DNA from: Camellia lanceoleosa
Taxonomy: Eukaryota > Streptophyta > Magnoliopsida > Ericales > Theaceae
Assembly (NCBI GenBank): GCA_025200525.1
Contig: CM045760.1
Location: 44,163,932-44,227,931, forward strand
DNA: 64,000 nt
Reading direction: 5' to 3'
The notes under the pieces were generated by a model, which saw nothing but the letters and a program-made list of their open reading frames with translations, ran no database searches and had not been told where the DNA came from. Shown in pieces: positions 36,001 through 47,384 of this stretch. A program made the translations under genes and the position numbers. Numbering within the stretch: the stretch's first letter is position 1; every line of letters begins with the position of its first letter.

Positions 36001-39000
36001 CGGAAAGACTGAGAGGGTTTTTTAGCCCGGTTAGAAAGGCTAAAAGGATTTTTTAGCTCGGCTGGAAAGGCTTTAAAATGTTTTTTAGCTCGGTTGTTAG
36101 TTGGGTTGGAAGAAAAATAATCCTTATCATGCTATGCAGATGGAATTAAGGGGCAATTGAGAGGGTAATTTATATGCAAATTGGGCCGAGCTGCACAATG
36201 GGCCGGCATGAGCCACAGTACGAAACGCTGAGTAAAAAGGGCTATTGAGTTAGTTCGGTCCCTAAGTACCTGTTGGTTATCTCGGTCGTAGAGAGCACTA
36301 AGGTTAGTTCGGTCGACAAGTTGCCATACTTAGGAGCTTAGACCGGTCAGGGCATAAGCACGGCTAGTTCGGTCGAACCTAGCTAGATGTTGGCACGGTT
36401 CAAGCAACACCATAGCTAGCACGGTTTGAACAAAAAGAGCCAAGGATTAAAGGAGCAAAGGGCAGAACCGTGCTAAAGTTAGTCCGGTCTACTCTACGAC
36501 TCAGCATGACCATGTTTATTTCAGTCTATTGGTAGTTCGGTCATGATAAAACCATCTCACTTGGTTTAAGCAGTGAGGGGGGTGTTAAATGATAAGCATT
36601 ATCCTTCAGGAATATGAATCCTAGGAGGACTCTGCATGGAGGAGTAGAAGTCCTACTAGGATTGTGCCACACGAAACCTAGAAAAGCTCACAACTATCAC
36701 CTATGGAGAGGTAACACAACTTTGTTTTCTGAATACACAGAGCTTTTGTCTATTTGTCAAGCTTACTAACTTAGGCATTGGAGAGGTTTCCGGCACACAC
36801 CCGCCGGCTAGCTCACGTTTGTGTTTTCAGGTGATAAAACAACGACGTACGGAGGAGCGCAGACTTGATCAACAGGATTATACGAGAAGGTTTATTTCTT
36901 TCCCGTACAAATAGTTGATTTGATTGGATTGCTCATATATATCCCATTTCATACAGCCATGTGAAAGGTAAAACTGGATCAGAAGATGGTTCATGTCCAC
37001 TGGTTTCCTTCACCGATGAATGTGGACAATCTACTCCAATTTCTTATGATGATATTTACCAATGCATGGAGGAAAGTGAAGATGCTAAGGTGTCTTATTT
37101 TCTTTAACAGTATTGGGTGCGAAATATAATTATATTTTATTTATTTATTTATTTTTCTTTTTAAATCTCTCATTAAATTTATGAATCAAACACAACCTTA
37201 ATTTTATTGTATTTTTCAAACTAATGTTTTGTAACACTCAATACTGCTTTCACTCGGCCAAGGTTCATATCTCACTTTGGATTGGATTAACTTTCGAATC
37301 CTGTCCTAAAGGATATTTGTAGGGCCATTAGTTCAATGGTTAATGTTAAGTGTTAGGAGTATTTTGGTCTTTGTGTCTTATTCTTATTAGTATAAATAGT
37401 TGTGTGTTAAGGGGGAAACCCTACATTTTGAATAATATATACAGTTGCAACTTCTTCTCCTTCTCATCTATCCATTGAACATGGTATCAGAGCAATATCT
37501 TCCTTCTTGAAGATTGTTCCTTTACTTCTCTTGTTCTTCTATCTAGTACGTTTCAACCCAAAAAAAAAAAAAAAATTGCAATATGCTCGAAAATTGATGG
37601 GCATTCATCCTATAATCTCTTTTTGATTTTTTGGTTATTATTGATTGTGTTTTCCAATTTTTTTGATTTTTCGTCAAAAATGAGTGATTTTTTTAAAGTC
37701 ACTGGTTGCATTCTTTTTGCTTATTTTTTCCCTCTCTTTCACATCCTAGGGAGTCGACTGGGCCTATAGAGGGCTGTGATGTCCTTGTTTTGCTGTATTT
37801 TGGCTCTCCATTGATTTTTTCTTGAGTTTTGGATGATCTGCTTCAGTGTTTGGGTTCCTATGTGATCTGGTTATGTTATTCTGGGATTATTTTGCATTGT
37901 TTCAACCTTAGAAGGTACTTTGCTGTGCTGGTTAGGTTTTGTCAAGACTTGTTTGATCTACTGTTTGTGTTTCTACATCATCTTTCTCTTATCTCATGGC
38001 TGAACATGAGGGTCCGTACTCTAAGGGCAAGAAGGACAGTGGACTGAGTCGTGGTATGACTTTGGGTGATAGTCCTTCTCTCCAGATTAGTCCGGTCAAG
38101 CTTAATGGCACCAATTACTTGATTTGGTCTCGCTCCTGCAGTCTTGTCATTGCTACCCGGCATTTGACTGGCTATATTACTGGTAGTACCAAGCAACCTA
38201 CTGAAGACAGTGCTTATTTGCTCAATGGATTTTGGAGAATGCTTTAGTGATGACCTGGCTGATCAATTCTATGGAACCTACCATTAGTAGGACTTTTCTC
38301 TTGATGGATACTGCTCACAAGATCTGGCTAGCGACATCTCAGATGTATTCTCAACAGGGTAATGATGCACCGACTTATGAATTGCGAAAGAAGATTAGGG
38401 GCTTGGATCAGAAGGATCGCTCTTTGACAGTCTACTATGCTGAGTTGAGTGGTTTATGGCAGAAGCTAGATTACTACTAGAGTTTCCAACCCGTTTACTC
38501 CAAGGATGCCACTCTGTTTCAACAGGTTGTGAAGAAGGAACGGGTGTATGATTTTCTTGCTGGCTTGAATTTGGAGTATGATCAGATTCGGGTTCAGGTG
38601 TTGGGTCGCTCTCCGTTTCCCACATTGCGTGAGGTTTATGCATTGGTTCAACAGGAGGAGAGTCGTTGTAGTGCTATAGTGCATGCCCCTGTTCAGGATC
38701 GGTCAACGATGATTGTCAGCCCCAAGTCCCGTGATACTCCACCTTGTCCGCCTCCGGGTGGTGTTAAGGGTTCATTGGTTGATTGGGACCGGTTGAAGTG
38801 TGATTATTGTGGAAAAGATAGACATGATAAAGAACACTGTTAGAAGTTGCGTTGTTAGCCTACTCGAGGCCGTGGTCGTGGTGGTAGTGTTTGTCCTCAA
38901 ACCCTTGTATTTGAGACTGCTGCTAGTGCCTCGGATGATGCTGGTTCTGTTTCCTAGGATGAGCTTCACAGTCTCAGACATTTGATGGCTCAACTTGATT

Positions 39001-42000
39001 CTTTCTCTACCTTAGCTCCTTCCTCTTCTGCCTCTTCCAACTTTGCCTCCACAGGTATTTCTGCTAGTGCACTTGGTGCCTCTTCGTCTCATTAGATCAT
39101 TAATTTCGGTGCTACCGATAACATGATGGGTACTTCTAGTTTTTTCCATTCTTATTCACCTAGTTCTAGGTGAGATAAAGTTAGAGTGGCTGATAGCACT
39201 TTATCTTCTATCTCCGGCAAGGGTTCTGTTCATTGCATCTTTTTACTTTCTCTTTCCTCTGTTCTTCATGTTCCTAATTTTTCCACTAACTTACTTTCTG
39301 TTAGTAGAATTACTACTGCTCTCAATTGCTCTGTAACCTTTTTTCTGACTCATTGTCTCTTTCAGGAACTGGTTACGGGGAAAATGATTAGCAGTGGTAG
39401 CGCACACAGTGGACTATAATTTCTAGATGTCGCTTCTGCATCAACTTCGTCCACTCAGGCTCTTTAATGCACTTCTGGCTCGGCTCCTCCCTTCGCCTTC
39501 TTCATCAGTGGCATCGCCGTTTGGGACATCTTTCTTTTAGTATTTTAGAGAAACTTTTTCTTTCTTTAGTTCGAGATTGTCCTAAGAATAACTTTGTTTG
39601 TGATGCTTATGAGCTTGCTAAGCATAAACGTACTTGTTATCCTTCCATTAATAAAAGAAGTACTTTTCCTTTTATGCTTATTCATACTAATGTATGGGGT
39701 TCTTCCCCTATGGTTTCTACCACTAGTTATCGGTGATTTGTCACGTTTATTGATTGTTATTCCTGTGTAACTTAGATTTATTTACTTCGCACTAAAATGA
39801 GGTTTTTTCATGCTTCAAAATTTTTCATAAAATGGTTTCCAATCTCTTCAATGCTAACATCAAAATTCTTAAGAGTGATAATGGGACTGAATATGTTGAT
39901 GGAGCTTTCAGGGCATATCTCGAGGAGCATGGCATTCTTTATCAAACTAGTTGTGTTGGCACTCCTGAACAGAATGGAGTTGCTAAACGCAAGAATGACC
40001 ACCTCCTTGAGGTTGCTCGCTCTCTCTTATTTACCATGAATGTTCCTAAGTCTTTTTGGGGAGATGTTATTCTTACCGTGGCTTACCTTATTAATCGTAT
40101 GCCCTCTAGTGTCCTCCATTTCCAAAATCCTCTTGAGCTCCTCCCTGTCACTTATTCCATTTCTTCCCTTCCGCCTCGAGTTTTTGGTAATGTTTGTTTT
40201 GTTCATCTTCAACCTCGTACTCGTGGGAAGCTTGATCCTAAGGCTGTCTAGTGTGTCTTTCTTGGTTATTCTACTACTCAGAAGGGTTACAAATCCTATG
40301 ACCCTCAGACTTATAAGCTGTATGTTAGTATGGATGTTACCTTCCGTGAATCTGAGTCCTTTTTTCCTTGTCACCCGCTATCTCCTCAGGGGGAGAGTAG
40401 TATAGATGAGATTGCAGATGAGACGGAGACGACATCCTATCAGCATAAGTTGTCTTTTTTCCTTCCTAATCAGTGGGCAATTATTTATGGTAAGGGGGAG
40501 CCTACGAGTTTTGTTAATGAGATTGATGTTGGTGGTCGTTTGGATAAAGTTGATCTTAAGACTTATTCATGGCATCAGAAAGAACGGGTTTCTCTTGTGC
40601 CACTGAGTCAATCATCATCTCCTATGCCAGTTCCAAAACCAGTTTTCACTAACTCTACAAGTAATGATCCTCAGCCCATTTCTTTACATGTTGATAGTCC
40701 TGTTGCTGACGATCTAAGTCTTCCTATTGCTCTCAGAAAGGGGGTTAGAGCTTGTACTCAACATCCTATTTCTAAATTTGTGTCATATGATTCGTTATCT
40801 TCTCCATATCATGCTTTTGTTTCGTCTCTTTCTTCTGTGTGTATTCCGCAGGGTTGGAAAGAGGCCATCAATGATCCTAAGTGGAAGGTACGTAGCTATG
40901 GTAGAAGAGATGCAAGCTTTGAGTAAAAATAACACATGGGACTTGGTGTCTTTACCTAATGGAAAAAAAACCAGTCGGATGTAAGTGGGTGTTCACTATC
41001 AAGCACAAAGCAAGACTAGTGGCCAAGGGATTTACCCAAACATATGGAATAGACTATCAAGAAACTTTTTCCCCAATAGCAAAGATGAATTCCATTCGAG
41101 CTATTCTGTCGTGTGCTGCTAATTTGGGATGGTCTCTACAACAACTAGATGTGAAGAATCCTTTTCTTCATGGGGATTTGGAGGAGGAGGTATATATGGA
41201 TGTACCTTTAGGATTCTCATCACAGTCTACAGTTGGAAAGGTTTGTAGATTGAAGAAGGCTTTATACGGTTTGAAACAATCTCCTAGAGCCTAGTTTGGT
41301 AGATTCCTAAAGGCAATGCTGGGATTTGGGTATCAGCAAAGCAATACCGATCACACCTTGTTTGCCAAACACAATGTACATAAGGTAACAATGCTTATTG
41401 TATATGTGGATAACATAGTCGTGACAGGTAATAAAGAAGAGAAGGTAACCCATCTCAAGATGTTGTTAGCTAAGGAGTTTGAGATAAAAGACCTTGGCCC
41501 ATTGAGATACTTTCTTGGGATTGAAGTTGCTAAATCTGATAAAGGCATCTTCATTTCGCAAAGGAAGTACATTCTAGATCTTCTTGCGAAAACGGGCATG
41601 TTAGGCTGTAGACCAGCTGAGTCACCGATTGAGACTAATCATCGTCTTTATAGTGGGGTTGGTGGGCTTGTGGAAAAGGAAAGATACGAAAGACTTGTGG
41701 GAAGACTGATATATCTATCTCATAGTCGTCCAGATGTTACCAATGCAGTTGGGATAGTAAGTCAGTTTATGCATGATCCTTGTGCAACTCATTTGGATTC
41801 AGTCTATCGCATTTTGAGGTATCTTAAATCTGCTCATGAAAAAGGAATTTTGTTCTCTAATCATGGTCACTTGAGGTTGGAAGCGTTCACAGATGCAGAT
41901 TGGGTAGGCTCTATAGATGACAGACGCTCTACCTCTGGTTATTGTGCTTTTGTAGGGGAAAATCTAGTCACATGGCGTAGCAAGAAGCAGGCGGTAGTAT

Positions 42001-45000
42001 CCAGATCTGGTGCTGAAGCTAAATACAGGACTATGGCACATGGGACATGTGAACTAATGTGGCTTCAATCTTTGTTGAGTGATATAGGGCTTGATTGCTG
42101 TAATCCCATGACTTTGTATTGCGACAACAAGACTGCTATTAGTATTGCACACAATCCTGTTCAACATGACCAGACTAAGCATGTTGAGATTGACAGACAT
42201 TTCATTAAGGAGAAGTTGAATAAGGGTGTGATATGTATGCCTTTTGTTAAGTCTGAAGATCAACTGGCGGATGTTTTCACTAAGGGTCTTAGTAGTAAAG
42301 TTTTACACCCTATTTGTTATAAGTTGGGCATGAGAGACATCTTTGCACCAACTTAAGGAGGAGTGTTAAGTGTTAGGAGTATTTTGATCTTTGTGTCTTA
42401 TTCTTATTAGTATAAATAGTTGTGTGTTAAGGGGGTCTTTGTGTCTTATTCCTATAAGTATAAATAGTTGTGTGTTAAGGGGGAAACCCTACGTTTTGAA
42501 TAATATATACAGTTGCAACTTCTTCTCCTTCTCCTTCTCATCTATCCATTCAACAGTTAACAAGTATTGTTATACAATAAATTCTCTAGTAGTTGTATTT
42601 AAAAAATATTGGAATTATGTTTGTTTGAATAGACTGAATTAAATGAGATTAACATTTCTACTTTCTTAGGACTATTAGTATGGGAATTCTCAATTTATAT
42701 CATAGCTACCGTTTGGATAGATTGAGAATGATTATTATTATCATTATTTTGATAAATAAAGATAGATATTATTAAAAAAGTATCAAGATGATGCAAATGA
42801 TACAAAAATTATAGCCGACATTAAGCAAAAACTAAGAAAACTCAAAAGTCAAATCATCCACAAAATCTATAAAGACCAACACATCCGGATTCACCGATTT
42901 CATAACCCAACTGTGAAGAATCAAAAAGAGCATATTCTCCAACCAAGCCATCGAATGAGATGTCCCCTGAAAAGTACGTCCGTTACGGTTCAACCAAATC
43001 AATCGCATTAAGCACTGGGCAGCTAGCAACCACACCTTCAGTCAACGCGTCCCAACTCTCACCCCCTCCAACTCTGAAGAACATCCACAACCGAGCCCGA
43101 TTGAACCCAAACCAACCCAAATAAACCAACAAGAAGTGACCAAAGCCTAGTTGCTATAGAACAATGAAGAAGCAAATGATCTGTCGACTCAGCAACGTCA
43201 CAACACATACAACAATAAGTAACCAAAATGTGTTAGCGTCGAATCAGATTGTCAATAGTCAATATACACCCTAAAGCCGCTGTCCATGCAAAGAAAGCAA
43301 CCTTAGAAGGAGACCCTGTGACCCAAACACTCTGCCAAGGATGAGATTAATAAAATCATATTCATCTTATTTGGTTCTAATTTTCTGAATTCAATTTTTT
43401 AAATATTATTTTTTTTTGTTTTAAATGAATTTTCTTAATATTATAAGAAACTTTTTTACTTTTTAAATGCACCTAACCTAGATCTACCAAAAAAGTAAAA
43501 TGTTTGTAAAAAAATATTTTTAAAGGTTAATTAAAACACAAGAATACGAAAATGTACTGAATTTTAGTTTTTTTTTTTTTTTTTTTTTTTTTGGTATGAA
43601 TGTTTTAAAGATTTTTTTTACAAATATTATACTTTTTAATTGTATTTATGTTAAATGTATCTAAAAACTAAAAAAAAAAAATTAAATATTAAAATAAAAT
43701 TCAATGAAAAAAAAACAGAAAACAAAAAAATAATAATTTTCAAAAATTAAATTTAAACAATTGAAACCAAAATTTAAGTAATTTATCTAAACTTCTCCTT
43801 AATCTCTCTTTTTATATTTCACCCTCACTTGAGATTCAATAGTCTTCCACTAAAGACTATTATGTCTTGGTTGAAAATATATTATTTTTTAATCAAACAT
43901 CAAATTATATATTTTATTAAATTATTAATTCAATCTGGAGTCTACATTTGGTTCTGACAAATAAACACGGCCTCATAAATTATGCCTTCAAATTTATGTG
44001 GCAAGAAAGTCTCACATTGTTTACAGACAGTAAGTGAGGAATTTTTTTTGGAAATACATACAAACCTTAGCCCTTTACAAAATTGAATTTTCCTTTGTAT
44101 CTTATGATATATTCATTTTAATTTTTTAAAAAAAAATTATTATTGATTTTATGTATAACAATTTGTTTTATTAATCACTTTGCTTTTCATTTAAGGCCCT
44201 GTTTGGGATTTACTAGTGTAATTGATTTTTTGATTTTTTACGAAAAAACGTATAAAATAATAGAGAATTATGTGATAAATTGCAGTAACTTTTGGATTTT
44301 TTAGTTAAAAACTCAACTCGGCAAGTAGATTACAAATCTCATTGCGAAATTGGTGCACCTTGAGCCGATGTTCCTCAGTCGCTTCGCATATGGTTTTCAC
44401 CCTATGTCATCGTCAATAAGATTTGTGCTTCCTACTCCGATGAATGCCATCAAGCCAGGCCAGTCAATGCTCTAATATCACTTGACGCAATGAAATAAAC
44501 AAGGATTAGATATTGTTCTAGTAGACAAAAATGACTCTTGAAAAATTAAATATTTGAATATTATTGAATAAAAGTTGTCTTTTGCCTTAAGCTTTAGATA
44601 TCTATAGAACCGTGCTGGGGACCCCCAGTGGGGGGTGACCCCCAGCGCCCCCAGTACACGTGGGGCTCTGTGATTGGCCAACACACGCAAAAAAAAAAAA
44701 AAAAAAAAAAAAAATTCCAGCCAATAGGAAAACACTGGGGGTCACTGGGGATGGAAAAAACTGGGGGCACAAATCATTTTGGGATATCTATATCCGTTTG
44801 GCAAGCAAGGTTGGGGCTAAAATAGCCACAAAAGACAAAATATATTATTTTAGCCACAACAAACAAAACATCACATCCAACCCATAATTATTACACTCTT
44901 CTCTCACAAAAAAAGTCAAAAAAGCCAAAAAGCTAAAAAGCCCTTCCCAAACCAAGTTTTTTAGCCGAGGCTAAAATAGTCAAAAAAGTCAAAAAGTCAA

Positions 45001-46267
45001 AAAGCCAACCCACTTCCCAAACGGGGGCATAATAAATTAATACTTGGAGACCAAACAATGTTCAACACCCAAAAATCTAAAATTAGGAAATAATTATTTA
45101 GCCCAATTCTTGACAAGAAAAAAACTTAAAATTAGGAAAACAAACTAAATTCAAATTAACTAAAATATTTATCATAAATTACAAGAAGACTAGTTAAATA
45201 CAATATTATAATAATTAAAATAAAAATATAAAAAATTATACAGTTCTTTTCAAAAATCTTATTAAAATATATATTTACCTCCACTATGTTAAAATTTTGT
45301 GTCGGTCACGCAATCAGAGAAACGTTAAATGAGTGTTTGTGGCAAGCTTTTTGCCAAGTTCCCGCCGTTTTGAATTGTTTGAAATTGATGGGAGGTTTGC
45401 ATAAATAAAGCTGTTTATTGTCTTTTCTCCTCATTTATTTTTTCATTTTTTGATAATTTGTTAATATTGTAATTGACCTCTTCAAAAATAAAAAAGGACA
45501 AATTACTCCATGAAAGATGTTTGAAAATGCAATTAGCTCCTCCAAGAAAAAAATTTCACCATATTGCTTCGGCAAAAAATGTTCAAAACCACTTTTTTTG
45601 AAACATGTTTAAAAGTACATTTTTGTCTCATAAAAGATTAAAGTTTGGGTACTCCCAAAAAAGCCAAAAAGTCAAAAAGTTACTCAAAAAGTTAAAAAGT
45701 TAACACTATTCACCAAAAGTCAACAATTACAGCTGCACAACTCCCAATTCAAATTTTCCTCTACAAACCAATTTTTACAATTTTTTATTACACATTTTTC
45801 CATAAAAAGTTAAAAAGTTAACCCAAACATCCATATTTTCAACATCAATTTTTTAGTCAAAAAAGACAATAAGTGCACTTATTTAGCCTTCCCAAACTTG
45901 GCCTAATTAGCTCAAGAGAACATCACTAAAAAAAAAAGAACATCACTAAAGTTATATTAAATTTCCAGGCAATTTGCTTTAATTGATCACTTTTGAACAT
46001 TTTTTAAGAGCCAGTTTGTTCCACTTAATTATTTGGGGGGCTAACTGCACTTTTAAACATTTTTCTAGAAGTATATTGTCAATTTCTTATTTCTTATTTT
46101 TAACTGGCACTATGAAAAAAATAAGATGATTTGAAGTTAGGAATATCAATGAACCCGATTATTGCATTGCTCAGGCTACTCCTTTTTAGCTTCTAGGGTC
46201 TATTTCTTAGTACAAGATCCCTCTAAAACACTACGTAACTTTATTGCATTGAAATTGTTAAGATAAT

Positions 46268-46303
<36 letters not shown>

Positions 46304-47344
46304 AATCTCTGTATATTGAATAATGTTGTATATTATATTGTTATATTGAAGTATTACAAGAGATGATCTATATAAGACTTATATAGAGTGTTAATCAAGA
46401 AACTATGAGAATAAGAAAACATATAGAAATATGAAAACCTAACAAATATGGAAAGTAATATATTCTAGTTTTGCTTTATGAGCCCCTCAAATTCAAGTAG
46501 ATAAACTAACTTGAGTTTGGAAGAACAAAACAAAAATAAATGAGAGTTTGCTGCTAGGGCAAATGAAATAGTTAGTTAGGGCGATTAAGAAGAGTCTGCT
46601 GCTAGGAACAAACGAAAAGGCTTGCTATGGGCAATGAAGAAGAGTTTGCTGCTAGGACAAATGAAATAGTTAGTTAGGGCGATTAAGAAGAGTCTGCTGC
46701 TAGGAACAAACAAAAAGGCTTGCTATGGGCAATGAAGAAGAGTTTGCTGCTAAGGCAAATGATAAGGGCCTACTAGGGGCATTGGGAGGCAACTGATGTG
46801 ATGGGCCTTGAGAGGCGCTTGCACAAGAATGGATACTGAACTAGCAGACGTGATATATACGTAACTTATGACGTCGTACTGAACAATGATATATGAAAGA
46901 GCGCGCCATGGGCGTCGCTTATGAAAGGGTGTGCCAAGGGATGACTTAAGTCGTACGCTAAGGGGCAACTTGGATGGTTCACATGGTGTATCACCATGCT
47001 CACCATGATATAGGGATATTACCCTCCTCAAACTCAAATAGGTTTTAAGATATAAACCTGTTTGAGGTTGAAAGGGAGAGAATTAAGAGAGAGTGCGAAT
47101 GCACAAATAAATAAATAAATAAATGAATTTTGATCTGGATTCAGATCTATATTGAAGGAGCGGAAGATTGAGATTTGATGCCCGAGGCAGAGATAGTGGT
47201 TGATTGGTTGTTAGAGATTGGGATTAACACAAGTATGTGTTGAAACTCCAACAGGCAGCGAAGACAAAGTTGCCAATCGACATCCCGCCGGTGAACTAGA
47301 AGGATAGGCCAGATGTTATAGTTTTGATACCATGTTAAGATAAT

Positions 47345-47384
<40 letters not shown>

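Larger units (their letters stand above)
25040..36909 (+). mobile_element. Complete Tat-type Ty3/gypsy retrotransposon, 11.9 kb
   Basis: Two LTRs (25040-25788 and 36158-36909) start TGAGAGGG and end GTACA. The 5-bp target duplication AATAG is at 25035-25039 and 36910-36914. Order inside: PBS, gag, protease, RT, RNase H, a second archaeal-type RNase H, integrase, a minisatellite and an antisense spliced ORF. The extra RNase H, the antisense ORF and the PBS type place it in the Tat/Retand group. The LTRs differ at about 22 sites plus a 3-bp indel over 750 bp, so the insertion is fairly recent. The pol frame is broken, so this copy is not autonomous. Confidence 0.95.
37344..42555 (+). mobile_element. 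Complete Ty1/copia retrotransposon, 5.2 kb
   Basis: Short LTRs at 37344-37481 and 42364-42555 start TGTTAAGTG and end AACA. The 5-bp target duplication GTTAA is at 37339-37343 and 42556-42560. The PBS TGGTATCAGAGC follows the 5' LTR directly, and the purine tract AAGGAGGAG precedes the 3' LTR. Gag, protease, integrase, RT and RNase H follow in the copia order but with many stops. It sits in an intron of the host gene, in the same orientation. Confidence 0.95.

Noticed and set aside
44478..44887. ORFs across the GC-rich insert
   Set aside because: They run through an A tract of 25 bases and short inverted words, with no protein-like composition.
45300..45415. Possible extra host exon
   Set aside because: Open for a short distance and more complex than its surroundings, but no splice borders fit and it does not repair the exon 2 to 3 phase.
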